64,000 nt of DNA from Anthonomus grandis grandis (taxonomy: Eukaryota > Arthropoda > Insecta > Coleoptera > Curculionidae). Within the stretch, counting starts at the first letter, position 1. Every line of letters begins with the position of its first letter. The position numbers and the translations under genes were made by a program. The stretch lies in contig NC_065550.1 of assembly GCF_022605725.1 (NCBI RefSeq), forward strand, positions 5,518,001-5,582,000, read 5' to 3'. The notes below the pieces were generated by a model. The model was not told where the DNA came from, searched no databases, and saw only the letters and a list, made by a program, of their open reading frames with translations. Below are positions 1-10,640 of the stretch, in pieces.

Positions 1-134
1 TTCTTTGACAGTAGGTCTTAATTGTTTTTATGCCAATCTTTGGCTCTTCTGGGAAAAAAACGAACATTTGATCCGTGGGATCATCATTGTGAGCTACTAG
101 AACAATAAGATCACTTCTGGATGGCCTCTTTTCA
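1..134 (-). CDS. Polr2E: RPB5/RPABC1 exon 3 (partial, runs off window)
   Basis: After a tttttag acceptor the minus strand encodes SEKRPSRSDLIVLVAHNDD and then PTDQMFVFFPEEPKIGIKT, ending IKTYCQR at the window edge. The V-A-H-N-D-D-P-T-D-Q-M core is a hallmark of RPB5. The exon continues beyond base 1, so its 3' end and the C-terminal domain are not visible here. Intron 2 (135-196) is only 62 nt, in sharp contrast to intron 1. Confidence 0.95.
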
Positions 135-196
135 CTAAAATATTAATTAAGATATATTGTTGTGGGACCTGTATATTTTAGCGAATGTTTGTTTAC

Positions 197-285
197 CTAG
201 GCTTATCGCCAAAATGTTCTTTAAATTGTTCAAGGGTCTGGTCCAATTCATCTTGGGTGACTAGATATCCTCTATCATGACAGAG
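197..285 (-). CDS. Polr2E: RPB5/RPABC1 exon 2
   Basis: The minus strand shows acceptor ttacag before 285 and donor gtaaac after 197. The exon encodes LCHDRGYLVTQDELDQTLEQ, followed by FKEHFGDKP and two bases (AG) of the next codon. This matches the conserved RPB5 N-terminal segment almost residue for residue. It is in phase with exon 1 (19 complete codons) and exon 3 (first base T completes an AGT serine codon). No break is visible. Confidence 0.96.
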
Positions 286-752
286 CTGTAACAAAATTAT
301 TTTACATTATAAAGATATAGGGTTAATAAGTTACTGAAAGATTATATTAATATTTTAGTAATTGAAAATGCATGTATATTTATGCAGTGTTTATTTCCCA
401 TATAATGATTATCTGATAATAAATGAATTAAGACGTGACCGCATACATATTAAAGTTGGATCACGCAATAATTCAATAAAACATTTGCATGGTTTATTAA
501 TTGGAAAAATTACCCAACTCGAATGAATTAACAAAAAACCTTGAGGAAGCAATCAGGGATAATAATTAAGAAATTGGGTTTCCCAATTGAATAAGATATC
601 AATCAGCAAAAACTATGTGGCAAATAATAAACAGGCACCGGGGTAAAAGTGAAAAGTTGCTAAATCATAAAAATATATTAATTACACCAAATGACTTTTT
701 CTCCAGCATAGCACAGAGCATCATGCAAGATATCCCAATTTCAAATAATAAT
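286..752. other. Polr2E intron 1, unrecognised part
   Basis: This AT-rich intron sequence between exon 2 and the first LINE tail has no ORF, RNA gene or repeat that I can recognise. Confidence 0.6.
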
Positions 753-3550
753 TTTATTTATTTATTTATTTATTTATACACGGGATCAACCCCATTACAA
801 AAAATATATATATTTCTGAAAAAGAAATAAAAGCTATACTACCTAACCACTAATTACTAATTAACAATAATTATCAGACTTAATCTTAATACCAAGGATA
901 ATTAAACCGTTTTACAAGTAGTAACAATACTCTCTCAAAATCAGAACAATTAACAATGCAAAATTAGCTAAGAAAAAACAAAATATATTATTATCAATGA
1001 CAATGATCAAATGTATTTCAAATCATTAATCATGGAGCAAAATTAATTCAAAAAACAAAATCCTACAAACTCTTAATAAGACTCCTAAAATGCAATAAGG
1101 AAATTCCTAAAACTTCAATTCCAGTAGAGTTTACCAGCCTCAAGGTCCTTTCGACAGGCGAGTGCATAGCATAGTTGGTACGATGATAAGGCAAAGAAAA
1201 CAATCGATTTGCCCTCAGATTACGGTATGGAATATTAAATGAAATCCTATTAAGTAGTTCGGGACAAATCACAAGGCCATTCAAAAGTTTATAAATAAAC
1301 ACCAAATCATTCTCAGTGCGTCTCTTAAGTAAACTCCGCATATTCAGCAAGTTCATTGCTTCATCATAACAATGGTCATTAGGAACTGGAATGCGAAGTT
1401 TATAAAGACAGAATCGTAGAAATTTATATTGAACCCTCTTCAGTGCCATACAATTATTCATGTAAAGAGGAGACCAAATTATTGATCCATACTTCAACAA
1501 AGAGACAACAAGTGATATGTACAACCTTTTGCAAGTTTCAACCGACAGATCCTTACAATTGCGCAGGACAAAACCAAGGACCTTAGATGCTTTAGTTATA
1601 ATAGTATTTACATGGGTATTAAAATTCAATTGTTAAACAAAAAAGATACCAAGGTTCTTTACTACTTCAGTGTATCTAAGATTAACATTATCAATAGTAT
1701 AGGAGGAAGTTACCCATTTGTTTCTTTTGTAGAAACTAATGAAACTGCATTTACCCACATTCAGAGCCAAACTGTTACCAACACACCATTCACACAATCT
1801 ATTCAGATCATCTTGCAAGAGAACCATGTCTTGTTCTGAACTGATCACCTCATAAAACTTTAAATCATCGGCAAATAACAAAAAATTACTATTTTTAAAG
1901 CAAACCAAAATATCATTAATGAAAATATTGAACAACAGGGGAGAACAATGACCACCCTGTGGAACCCCAGAGGTCACACTGATAAGATGCGACCTAGCAT
2001 CCCCAATTTGTACCTGCTGAAATCTGTCAGAAAGAAAACTCGCAAACCAGGCCACCAAACAATCTGAAAAACCAAAAAGTCTCAATTTTTCTAATAATAA
2101 GCTATGGTTGACACTGTCAAATGCCTTGGAAAAGTCTGTATATATTACATCCACCTGTTCACCCCTCTCCAAAGCACTTAACAGAGCACCCTGATACAGC
2201 AACAAGTTTGTAATAGCAGACTTGCCACGACTGAAGCCATGCTGTTCATTTAACAGAAGTTCTTTGCAATAAAAATTAATTTAGTCATAAATAAGACTGT
2301 CTAGAAGTTTTGGGATGGCAGACTGTACACACACACTCCTGTAATTGATCATTTCATTAGCAGCACCACATTTAAATATAGGCGTAATAAAACTGAGTTT
2401 CCACTCGGATGGAAAAACTGTCAAGTCTAAAGACCTACTGAATAAAATAAAGAGGGGATAAGAGAGGGCACATACACATTTTCTCAAAAAATAATTGGGT
2501 ATACCATCAGGGCCAGCACTAAGTTTAAGGGGTAATCGAAAGATCTTATCAAAAATTAATCCAATAGATAATTTAGGATTTGGAATAGTCATGTTTACAC
2601 CAGCCTGCCGAGAAGGTAAGACATTATTATAGGCAGTAGAAAAAAACCTGGCAAACCCCTCTGCAATTTGTTCACAACCTGCAAACTCCCCATCATTATA
2701 GGTCATCAAATCAGGAAGCCTATTCGTTGCTCTCCTGTTATTAAACTTATACCAAAAACTTTTGAGGTTTGTATAAAGTAACTGGTCCAAATTTGAAATA
2801 AAGTTCTGGTAACAAGTCTCCGTTAGAGTTTTGCACCTAGCTCTAAGATCTGAAAAGACTTCGTAGTCTGCAACAGTATGACTAGACTGATATTTTTTAT
2901 GTGAAATTTTCTTTTGCTGGATCAAGTACTTTAACTCCCCTGAAAACCAACTGGGAAAAGACGAGGTTTTGAATCTCTTAAGAGGCACAAACAAAGCTAT
3001 AGCCATATTCAATATATGATAGAACTCTGAAACCGCATCATCAATATTAATTACATTCAAAACATGGTCCTAATCAACTCCACACAAATAACTATTAACA
3101 CCCAAATAATTTGCATTTCTAAAGTCATAGAAGAACTGTACAAAATTTAAAGTTTTTTCTTTACCACTGTTAAAAGTTAATTCAAAATGATAAGGCTTAT
3201 GATAGACAGATTTATCAAAAACACCGTCAACAGCTTCACTCACCACTAGATCATTCCTATTTGTAAAAGTGAGATCAAGAAAGGCATTTCTATCATTTGG
3301 CACAAAATTCCTTTGAAAAAAGTTAAGGTAAGAATAAAACTCCCCAAATATTAATCCACATGAGTTAGGTGGGCATCTAACAACAGTTCCAAACTCATCA
3401 TTTTCCCAAAGAGCATCCGGAACATTAAAATCACCAAAAATAATAAAGTCAGAGTTTGAAAATTGTTGCCTGAGAATATCAACTGACTGACAATGTCCTT
3501 CATAAGAATCCGTATTGGACCCAGGTGGGATATACACCCCTCCAATTACA
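753..3550 (-). mobile_element. Non-LTR retrotransposon (LINE), 5'-truncated, family 1
   Basis: The minus strand reads endonuclease, reverse transcriptase and C-terminal domain in order and ends in an (AAAT)n-type tail, seen on the plus strand as TTTA repeats at 753-778. This tail marks the 3' end made by target-primed reverse transcription. The 5' part (ORF1 and the start of the endonuclease) is missing. The same family recurs at 29.6-31.6 kb, and a fragment of its C-terminus at 52.1-52.4 kb. The RT is of the Jockey/CR1 kind (YTDFSKAFD, SGVPQGGHCSPLLF, FADDLK). The exact clade is not settled by eye. It lies antisense-neutral, in the same strand as Polr2E, inside intron 1. Confidence 0.9.
1063..3537 (-). 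pseudogene. LINE ORF2: endonuclease-reverse transcriptase, broken
   Basis: The coding sequence is split over four frames. Segment 3537-3070 is the C-terminal part of an APE-type endonuclease (FGDFNVPDALW). Segment 3060-2281 is the linker and RT fingers (LSAGPDGIPNYFLRKC). Segment 2205-1633 is the RT palm with YTDFSKAFDSVNH, SGVPQGGHCSPLLF and FADDLKFYE. Segment 1629-1063 is the thumb and C-terminal region (YGSIIWSPLY). The catalytic FADD aspartates are present, but frame breaks near 3065, 2240 and 1631 make it non-functional. In intact relatives this protein nicks the target and copies the element RNA. Confidence 0.88.
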
Positions 3551-3564
3551 TTAACTGATTAACT

Positions 3565-3601
3565 GATAATCAAGTGAATTAACATAATTCACTTGATTAT
3601 C
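3565..3601. repeat. Perfect 17-bp inverted repeat, 3-nt loop
   Basis: Bases 3565-3581 are the exact reverse complement of 3585-3601, with ACA between them. It sits at the junction between the minus-strand LINE and the plus-strand LINE fragment. It may be a repair or template-switch product rather than a functional site. Confidence 0.85.
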
Positions 3602-3719
3602 TTACAGAGAGAGCATTACCTCCATTTTCATTTTCTGAGATAACTTTTAATGAAGTAAGGGATGTAATTAATAACCTAAAAACAAACCAAGCTGTAACAT
3701 ATATGGATTAAACACTAAA

Positions 3720-4560
3720 ATGTTAAAGACTATTAAAAACTGCCTAATAATTCCTTTGACTAAGCTAATAAATCTTTGTATTAAACAGAATACTTTTTCT
3801 GAAGTTCTCAAAGTGGCACTTGTGGTACCAATTTTTAAAAAGGGTGACCCTTTATTGCGAGAAAATTACAGGTCAATATCACTCTTGCCTATAATATCTA
3901 AAATAGTAGTAGAAAAGTGCATGGCCATTAAAATTGTTGGGTTTTTTGAGATCAATAGTATCTTCTCCCGGTGCCAGTTTGGGTTAAGAGAGCATAGGAA
4001 TACTGTCCAGGGCATCCTACATCTTGTGTCTGATATAATAGAGGCATTTCATAATTTTCAGGACAATTTCTGTGTGATCTGAGCAAGGCCTTTGACTGTG
4101 TCTATCATGGCATCCTTCTTCAAAAACTTGAATACTATAAATTTATCTATGTATCTGATGTATCTGAATATATATGTTTATATGGGCATGCTATGTAACA
4201 CTTTTGTAAATGTATTCCGTAAATAAATAAATAAATAAATTTAATCATAACAGTATAAAACTCGTTCTATAATATCTCAGGTGGTAGGGGTCGTGGGTGT
4301 GACGTCAGCAAAGAGGGTTATGAGCATTGGAGTGCCACAAGGATCAGTTCCATCCTTTTCTTAATACATATAAATGACCTTCCTGAAGGGGAAACTTGCA
4401 AAATTCACTCTCTTTGCTGATGACGGAACTGCTTTTTATGCTGCATGAGGAATCACTACTTGGATCTATGGTGGCACAGGCGAGGGCTGAAAATTGGTTT
4501 TGCACAAACACACTGCCTTTAAATAGTGATAAGACACATCAGGTTACACTCTCTATGAGA
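3720..4560 (+). pseudogene. LINE reverse transcriptase, N-terminal half, broken
   Basis: From 3720 the frame reads LTKLINLCIKQNTFSEVLK, then VVPIFKKGDPLLRENYRSIS and QFGLREHRNT, as in RT domains 1-2. It breaks near 4080. Further downstream other frames give VMSIGVPQGSV (about 4320) and FADDGTAFYA (about 4415). A chimeric open frame from 4396 runs through this piece into the inserted LINE. Confidence 0.75.
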
Positions 4561-5904
4561 TCTGTCAAATGTAGAGAATGCTTTATCCAATCTCATTATC
4601 TCATTACTCCAATCTCATTACTCTGTAACTTCTCAAAACTTTTCGAAATTATCCTGAATCGGTCGCTATTTAGTCACGCAAAAGAACTCATCTCTGTAGA
4701 CCAGCATGGATTTTTTAGCGGGCGATCTTGTGTTACTAACTTATCCTGTCTGTCTAGTCACATCTGTGAATCACTTGATGTTAATACTCAAGTCGATGTT
4801 ATTTATACCGACTTCCAAAAAGTCTTTGATCGGATAGATCACTATATTTTGCTGCATAAATTAACTCAGTATGGTTTTTCAGGGAGATTATTTAATTTAT
4901 TTCATTCCTACTTGATTGGTAGATCTCAATATGTCGAATATGAGGGCTTTAAATCGAAACTTTTTAACGTAACGTCGGGTGTGCCACAGGGCTCGAACCT
5001 GGGTCCGCTCCTGTTTAGTTTTTTTATAAATGACTTGATTGAGTCACTCACTTGTCATAGGCTGGCTTTTGCCGATGATTTGAAGCTATATTTAAATGTA
5101 TATGGCTTGGAGGATTGTGTTTTTCTTCAGAACTGTCTAAATACATTGGAGGTATGGTGCGCTGTTAACAGGTTAGGCTTGAATGCGGCTAAGTGTAGTG
5201 TGGTCAGTTACTCTAGATCAAAAACACCCTTAAATTTTAATTACTTTATTAATGATACTATTTTGAGTAGATTAGAGCAAATTACTGATCTTGGTATAAC
5301 CTTTGACTCTGAATTTACATTCGTTCCACACTTCAATAACATAGTCAAGTCAGCCCTGAGAAGGCTTGGGTTCATAATTAGAAGTTCTCAGAGTTTTACT
5401 TTGGAGTCTACATTAAAACTGCTTTTCTGTTGCTTTGTGAGATCAAAACTGGAGTTTGGCTGCGTTATATGGAACCCGCTCTATCAGAATCATGTTGGTC
5501 TCCTTGAATCTGTTCAGCGTAGATTTGCTAAGTTTTTGGCCTTCAGGCAGGATGACATATATCCGGAAAGAGGGTTTGATCATCGGCAACTATTGGAACG
5601 CTTCAATCTACATCCATTACAACTCAGAAGAATGATCTTCTCTGTAAAATTCCTGCATGGGTTACTGAATGGATTCATTGATAGTCCTGTACTTCTTTCC
5701 GGTGTACGTTTCATGGTGCCTAGGCTTAATGCTAGACATCCCCTAACATTCTTTCTGCCAAGGCCTCATACTAACATCCTGTTGAAATCGCCACTATATA
5801 CAATATGCGCTATATTTAATCGGATCTGTCACATGTGCGATATAAATTTTTCTCCGGTTCATGTGATTGTCGATATCTTGGTGGATCATTACTCTTGGGA
5901 TTAA
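4396..5904 (+). CDS. LINE reverse transcriptase, long chimeric open frame (502 codons)
   Basis: Residues about 1-58 come from the older host LINE (NWFCTNTLPLNSDKTHQVTL is in frame). The rest belongs to the inserted element. The inserted part gives PISLLCNFSKLFE, HGFFSGRSCVTNL, YTDFQKVFDRIDH, SGVPQGSNLGPLLF and AFADDLKLY, then a thumb and C-terminal region ending at a TAA. The RT palm is therefore open and its catalytic aspartates are present. The endonuclease and ORF1 are absent, so the element cannot move by itself. The insertion is probably recent compared with the surrounding LINEs, because this frame has no stops. The in-frame fusion with the host element is likely accidental. Confidence 0.8.
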   Translation: MQNSLSLLMTELLFMLHEESLLGSMVAQARAENWFCTNTLPLNSDKTHQVTLSMRSVKCRECFIQSHYLITPISLLCNFSKLFEIILNRSLFSHAKELISVDQHGFFSGRSCVTNLSCLSSHICESLDVNTQVDVIYTDFQKVFDRIDHYILLHKLTQYGFSGRLFNLFHSYLIGRSQYVEYEGFKSKLFNVTSGVPQGSNLGPLLFSFFINDLIESLTCHRLAFADDLKLYLNVYGLEDCVFLQNCLNTLEVWCAVNRLGLNAAKCSVVSYSRSKTPLNFNYFINDTILSRLEQITDLGITFDSEFTFVPHFNNIVKSALRRLGFIIRSSQSFTLESTLKLLFCCFVRSKLEFGCVIWNPLYQNHVGLLESVQRRFAKFLAFRQDDIYPERGFDHRQLLERFNLHPLQLRRMIFSVKFLHGLLNGFIDSPVLLSGVRFMVPRLNARHPLTFFLPRPHTNILLKSPLYTICAIFNRICHMCDINFSPVHVIVDILVDHYSWD

Positions 5905-6232
5905 GACCCATGTGTTTAAGTTATAGTTAGTAGGTATATTGCAGTTAATTTAATTTAATTTAATTTTGTTGAATATGTGATTATCTTGTTAAACTTTTAT
6001 AATTGGGTTTTTATATCATATTAATAGTTATTTGTTCTAATTCTTTGGATAACTTTTGAGAATGTGACTTTACTTTACTCTTTTTCTTTTCTTTTCATTC
6101 TTTTAGGTTTGTTTGTGTGTGTGTTTTTTTTTTTAACTATATTTTTCATTGTTTTGCAACTGTTTCCTGTTATTGGGCAAGTTGCCTGTTGGAAATAAAG
6201 GCTTATTATTATTATTATTATTATTATTATTT
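4591..6232 (+). mobile_element. 5'-truncated LINE (family 3) inserted in the family 2 LINE
   Basis: The element starts inside the RT domain (about 4591) and runs to a (TTA)n tail at 6203-6231, after which the host LINE resumes. A short TAGAG motif lies near both junctions and may be a target duplication, but this is weak. The 3' untranslated region (5905-6200) ends with AATAAAGG, like a polyadenylation context. Confidence 0.82.
6203..6231 (+). repeat. (TTA)n microsatellite, LINE 3' tail
   Basis: About nine to ten TTA units follow AAATAAAGGC at the end of the inserted LINE. This is the usual 3' tail of such elements. Confidence 0.85.
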
Positions 6233-6550
6233 AGAGGTTAGTTTTCTGGGAGTCATTTTGGACCCAAAGCTGCAATGGGGTAAGTATATTGATGGTCTTG
6301 CGGGGAAACTCAACTCGCCTATGTGCTCAGAAACCTCTGCAATTGCATCTCTGCTGATATGTTAAGAATAGCATACTTTGCCATTTTTCATTACCATCTT
6401 TCATATGTAATTCTTGCCTGGGGCCATGCAGCAGAGGTAAACAGAGTTTTTGGCTTGCAGGTAAGAGTGATATCTGGTTTAGTTTACAGGGATGATTGCA
6501 GTTATGTTAGTCTTGGTCTTTTGACTATGTCTTTGTATGTGCTATAAATT

Positions 6551-6789
6551 ATTGAGTATTTATATCTTATTCCACCATTATTCACACCTGCGGGTCGATA
6601 GTTTGGCATTATTTTATTGAAAAAGTCTCACTTTATTATTTCCTAGTGTCCACAAGTGTTAAAATGTGGTCTGAAAGCACATAATAGTGATTTTTATGAC
6701 AGGGCAATTATAAAGAGTGTATTATCCTTACTATATAATAATAGCAGGATCTAATCAATGAACAAAATTTTAAGGTTATGAATGTTGCA
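6551..6789. other. Intron sequence, nothing recognised
   Basis: This is a short AT-rich stretch between two LINE fragments. It may be a decayed 3' region of the family 2 LINE. Confidence 0.4.
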
Positions 6790-7062
6790 TATTTATTTTT
6801 ATTTATTTTTTATTTTATTTTTACTTCATATATCCAGATACATAAATATAATGCATAGCATAGACATACAAAATTACAAATTATGCACCTAGATAACCAA
6901 ATATCTGCATGTGCTCCTAACTGTTTTAATAAAAAAAAAAATTAATAAAGTATACCCTAACCATTACAAAAATTAAGAGCCACAATAACAAAACATACAA
7001 ATGCATACACATCCTCCTACCCCCAACCCTAATTCACTTTCACAAAAATTTAACCTAGAGTT

Positions 7063-7507
7063 AAATAAGTTTTGTTCTATTTTCGAAAATAAAGTTTTTA
7101 CATAATTTTTTAAATGTTTTGAACCTATAAACACTCTTGATGTTGTTTGGAATTAAATTAAAAATTTTTGATTGCAGATTTGTTGAGTAGAGCTTATTTT
7201 TTCCAAACACAACTTTTAATATATAGTTCTGCACTACATTTAAGGAATTTAAAGAGTTTTGATACAGACCTCCCCATACAACAATACCATATCTGATAAG
7301 TGATTCCACCAAGGATTTATATATGGATATTAATAATTTTTGGCATAAAATTTGCCTTAAGATATAAAATGTTTCTAATAGCTTTTGAATATTCTTAGTT
7401 AGATTTAAAATATGTTCGCTCCATTTTAAATGCTTATCCACTGTAACACCCAAATATTTAGTAAAAGAGACCTCTTTAATTACATCTTTATGTTGAGTAT
7501 CATAACC
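7063..7507 (-). pseudogene. LINE reverse transcriptase C-terminal region
   Basis: This frame is open from the Tc1 junction to the stop at 7061-7063. It encodes the thumb and C-terminal region (YLGVTVDKHLKWSEHILNL, LIRYGIVVWGG, KLCKNFIFENRTKLI). The catalytic palm is in the piece at 8988-9215. The apparent start codon of the longer ORF (7522) lies inside the Tc1 terminal repeat and is not real. Confidence 0.78.
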
Positions 7508-7509
7508 TA

Positions 7510-8985
7510 CAGTAGTGGCCAAAATTATAGCAACAAATCTGAATTTTACTAATATGTAATAATAACTATTATATGTATTAATCGTAAAAGTACGCCACTG
7601 GTTTAGATGGCCTCTTAATATTTAAACAAAATGTCTCATTCAAATAAAAAAAAGCCTACCTGTTTTTTTGCTGACAATAAATATTTGTAATTGCAAATAT
7701 TTCACCTGGTCATAATTATAGCAACATTTGAAATTTAGTGCTCTTTTAATCTGTTGAAGTGATCTAATTGTGATTTCTTGGTAGTTATTAACTTATTTAA
7801 ATAACAGTATGAGTCGTGGTAAAACCGTGTCTGTTGAAGTGAGGCAACTTATAATTAATCAGTATAAGTCAGGCATCAAACAGTCATCCATTGCAAAAAA
7901 TTTTGCTCTTCACAGATCAGTTGTATCACGTATAGTGAAAAGATACAATAACACAGGGCTGGTAGTACCCAAAAAAAATTCGGGACGTCCCCGGGAAACT
8001 TCATTGAATTCTTCACTCTATTTGAAAATAAGTTGTTTGGACGCAGACCAGCAAAAAAGCCTCTTCTTTCCAAGAAGAATGTGAAGGCCCGACTTGAATT
8101 TGCTCGAGAACACCAGGGCTGGACTATTGATCAGTGGCGCAGAGTTATTTTTAGTGATGAATCAAAATTCAATTTATTTAAAAGTGATGATGCTGCATAC
8201 GTTCGACGTCCTGTAGGCAAAAGATTTAATCCTCGGTACACTTCTCCTACAGTTAAGCATGGTGGTGGTTCAGTTTTAGTGTGGGGCTGTTTTTCGGGGT
8301 ATGGTATGGGACCTCTTCACAGAATAGAAGGGATTATGGATCGATTTATGTACAAGGATATATTAAAGAATGTTATGTTACCCTATTCTGAAGAAAATAT
8401 GCCGCTGTTATATCAATTTCAACATGACAATGATCCAAAACATTCTTCAAGGCTAATAAAAGAGTTTCTCCATGATGAAAAAATTAATGTTATGAAGTGG
8501 CCATTCCAATCTCCGGATTTAAATCCAATAGAAAATCTTTGAGAAATTGTGGATAACAGGTGTAGAACCAGGAATTTCAAAAATGCTGGAGAACTTTTCG
8601 AAGCTCTTCAGGATACTTGGTTGTCAATCGATCATGATGTTATAAACAAACTTATTTTATCCATGCCAAAAAGATGCATTGCTGTTATAAGGGCTAAAGG
8701 GTACTATACTAGATACTGAAGAATATTATTGTATTGTAATCTTATTTTGACTTTGGAGAATAAATAAATTGATTTTTCTAAAATGTGTTGCTATAATTTT
8801 GTCCAACCCGTTTCCTAAAAAAAATTCCCATTTTTTATTTCTTTTATAAAGTAACAAAAAAATAAACATAAATTAAAAGCTTTGTGAAAAATACATCATA
8901 ATATATACCAGTTTTTTTTCTAATCTACCACATCATATAATTTGAAGGAAAAATGTACTTGTTGCTATAATTATGGCCACTACTG
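7510..8985 (+). mobile_element. Tc1 transposon with matching ends and TA duplication
   Basis: The ends are CAGTAGTGGCC...ATTATAGCAAC at the left and the mirrored GTTGCTATAATTATGGCC...CTACTG at the right. TA lies at 7508-7509 and 8986-8987. The 1476-bp length and the CAGT ends are typical of Tc1. It is inserted in a LINE inside Polr2E intron 1. Confidence 0.95.
7809..8719 (+). pseudogene. Tc1 transposase, internally deleted and with a stop
   Basis: The N-terminal helix-turn-helix is visible (SVEVRQLIINQYKSGIKQSS, HRSVVSRIVKRYN, SGRPRETS). Around 8020 the middle of the protein is missing (roughly 40 residues by family comparison) and the frame changes. It resumes with GRRPAKKPLLSKKN and continues through the DDE domain. 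IFSDESKFNLF gives the first Asp, QHDNDPKHSS the second, and SPDLNPIENL the region of the final Glu. A TGA replaces the usual Trp just before that Glu (NL-stop-E). The protein ends KGYYTRY at 8719. The copy is dead but its ends are well preserved, so it could have moved only with a transposase supplied in trans. Confidence 0.9.
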
Positions 8986-9327
8986 TACATCTAAAGAATG
9001 GAATGTTGGGTGGTTTGCTACAGTTAAAGAAAATGCAATATAATGTGTTTTAGATATGTTGAGTGAGAGTTTAAATGTGTCTAACCATATTTCTACTTTA
9101 GGAATGCCCATAATTGTGCTTCTCCTTACTTTACCCCAAGTGTTATCTGAAAAAATGACTGCTGTGTCATCGGCATAAGATATTACAAATATGATTAAGG
9201 AAAATTTGCAACCCAGATCCCTAAAGAAATTCTATGGAAATCAAGGCTTTGATATTTTGATTCATCAAATCCTTTAAAAAATTAGAAATAAACTATGTAA
9301 AAAATATTAAGTGAAGAATGAGCTTAC

Positions 9328-9384
9328 CTGCATAACGGTCTTACGGATTCTCCATAGTTTGTAAGTTTCCGCTTCGTCATCCAT
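9328..9384 (-). CDS. Polr2E: RPB5/RPABC1 exon 1 (RNA polymerase I/II/III shared subunit)
   Basis: Reading down the minus strand from the ATG at 9384 gives 19 codons (MDDEAETYKLWRIRKTVMQ), then a gtaag donor. They join in phase to exons at 285-197 and 134-1, giving LCHDRGYLVTQDELDQT, then KPSEKRPSRSDL and VLVAHNDDPTDQMFVFFPEE. This is the N-terminal half of RPB5, the subunit common to the three nuclear RNA polymerases. In the family this part is the jaw domain near downstream DNA, and the C-terminal assembly domain follows. That second half lies left of the window. The three exons hold 57, 89 and 134 nt. The start codon choice is secure because the family begins with M-D-(D/E) in this position. 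Intron 1 is about 9 kb and holds LINEs and a Tc1 element. Identification by sequence recall is very firm. Confidence 0.97.
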
Positions 9385-10640
9385 TTTATGGAACTGAACG
9401 ATACGTATTTAACTATAAAATTAAACAATTAGAGTACAATTCTTCCAATAATTTTTTTGAAATAGCTGAAAAGGTAATTTAAAGTGAAACGCGTGTTATT
9501 GTTTTGATTTTTGATTTTTCCCCAACTATTTGTCATTTGTTGACGTTGACATTGACAGGAGAACATGTCTGAAGTTAGTCCTGTGTCAGTGGTGGTTGCT
9601 CTGATTGACATAAAAACTTGTGATTGTATAAAAACTCGTAGAGATAGGCAAAACTGTTATTTTTAAATTTAAATAACAGTTATCGTATAACTGTTATCGT
9701 TATATTTTTAAGACAGCTTAAAATTGCAGATATCTATTTTTTTAACAGCCTCATTGTTTTATCAGCTTTACCACTACCAAACTAGTTTTCTCCACACTTT
9801 TAACATATTTAAAACTAAATACATTCACATTAGATTTAGTATATTTTACCTTTATCTAATTTTTTTTTAACTATATCACTATTAACTTAAAAGGTTAAAG
9901 GTTTCTAAATTTCAAATATATTTAATAGATGCTCCTATTGGGTCGATATTGCGATCTGAATTTTAGTATATTTGTGACAATTCTTTGATTTCTGTGCAAC
10001 AAATGTAGCTTTCTACTCATATGTATATTTAAATAAATATTTTTTAAGTCAGTTTTAATATAGTATGTCTACTCCTATTAGTATATATATTTGCATATGT
10101 AGAAATGTATTATAGAAGCTCTAACTGTAAAAAAAATCGTGAATTATGTAACATGTAACTATGAACTATATAACTATGAACAAAAGTCTAAATTTGGACA
10201 TTTCTTACACCACAAGATTTTTTTATCGCCAAGAACTTCGATCCCAACCATCGATTTGTAATTTAAAAGAAGACCTACAAAGAAAGAACCCTTTAATTAA
10301 ATTACTGGAACCTGCTGATTCTAATGACTTATCAAAAACCAGTTCAAAGTTAATTGTACCATCAAATTTAACAGTTCTCGTCAACTCTCACGTTCCATCT
10401 ATCTCATCTGTTACTTTATCTAAAGGAAGACCACAACAAGCTGTCCTTTCCGTCTCAAAAATGTTAGGGTTTTCGCAAACAAACTATTGTTGATATACAA
10501 AGTGAACTATAATTGATGATATATACTTTCGAAACTACTAACAAAAGATTTCCAGCCATTTTCTGTCATTGAGGATGCTGGGTTTAGAGAGTTTTGTTGC
10601 TCTTTAGGCTTTCAAAATTATTATTTAAAATCTTTCGGCC
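9385..10640. other. Upstream of Polr2E; unrecognised, with a 110-codon ORF at 10161-10493
   Basis: The promoter of Polr2E should lie just above 9384, but I see no clear TATA box or initiator. An imperfect hairpin (11-bp arms AACTGTTATTT and its complement) is at about 9652-9682. A plus-strand ORF at 10161-10493 encodes a basic protein segment (LSKGRPQQAVLSVSKMLGFS) that I do not recognise. It has no convincing start context and may be part of an old mobile element. Confidence 0.4.

Larger units (their letters stand above)
3602..6550 (+). mobile_element. LINE fragment (family 2) interrupted by another LINE
   Basis: Two pieces, about 3602-4590 and 6233-6550, read as one Jockey/RTE-like RT with many breaks. 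The left piece carries VVPIFKKGDPLLRENYRSIS, then IGVPQGSV and FADDGTAF, and the linker NWFCTNTLPLNSDKT. The right piece resumes with FLGVILDPKLQWGKYIDGLA and WGHAAEVNRVF. The gap is filled exactly by a separate 5'-truncated LINE ending in an (ATT)n tail. A related 3' fragment is at 42.1-43.1 kb (GLVYRDDC is shared). Frameshifts and stops make the copy inactive. Confidence 0.85.
6790..9215 (-). mobile_element. LINE fragment (family 4) split by a Tc1 element
   Basis: Two minus-strand pieces, 9215-8988 and 7507-6790, belong together. The first has the RT motif SYADDTAVIFSD followed by FKLSLNISKTHYIAF. The second has VSFTKYLGVTVDKHLKWSEH and the C-terminal RYGIVVWGGLYQ. Removing the Tc1 element and one copy of its TA duplication joins them in frame (H-S-L-D-V-G-Y-D-T). 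The 3' end lies in a T-rich tract near 6790. Confidence 0.85.

Noticed and set aside
10161..10493. 110-codon ORF upstream of the LINE
   Set aside because: No recognised domain and no transcript signals; listed only as part of an unassigned stretch.
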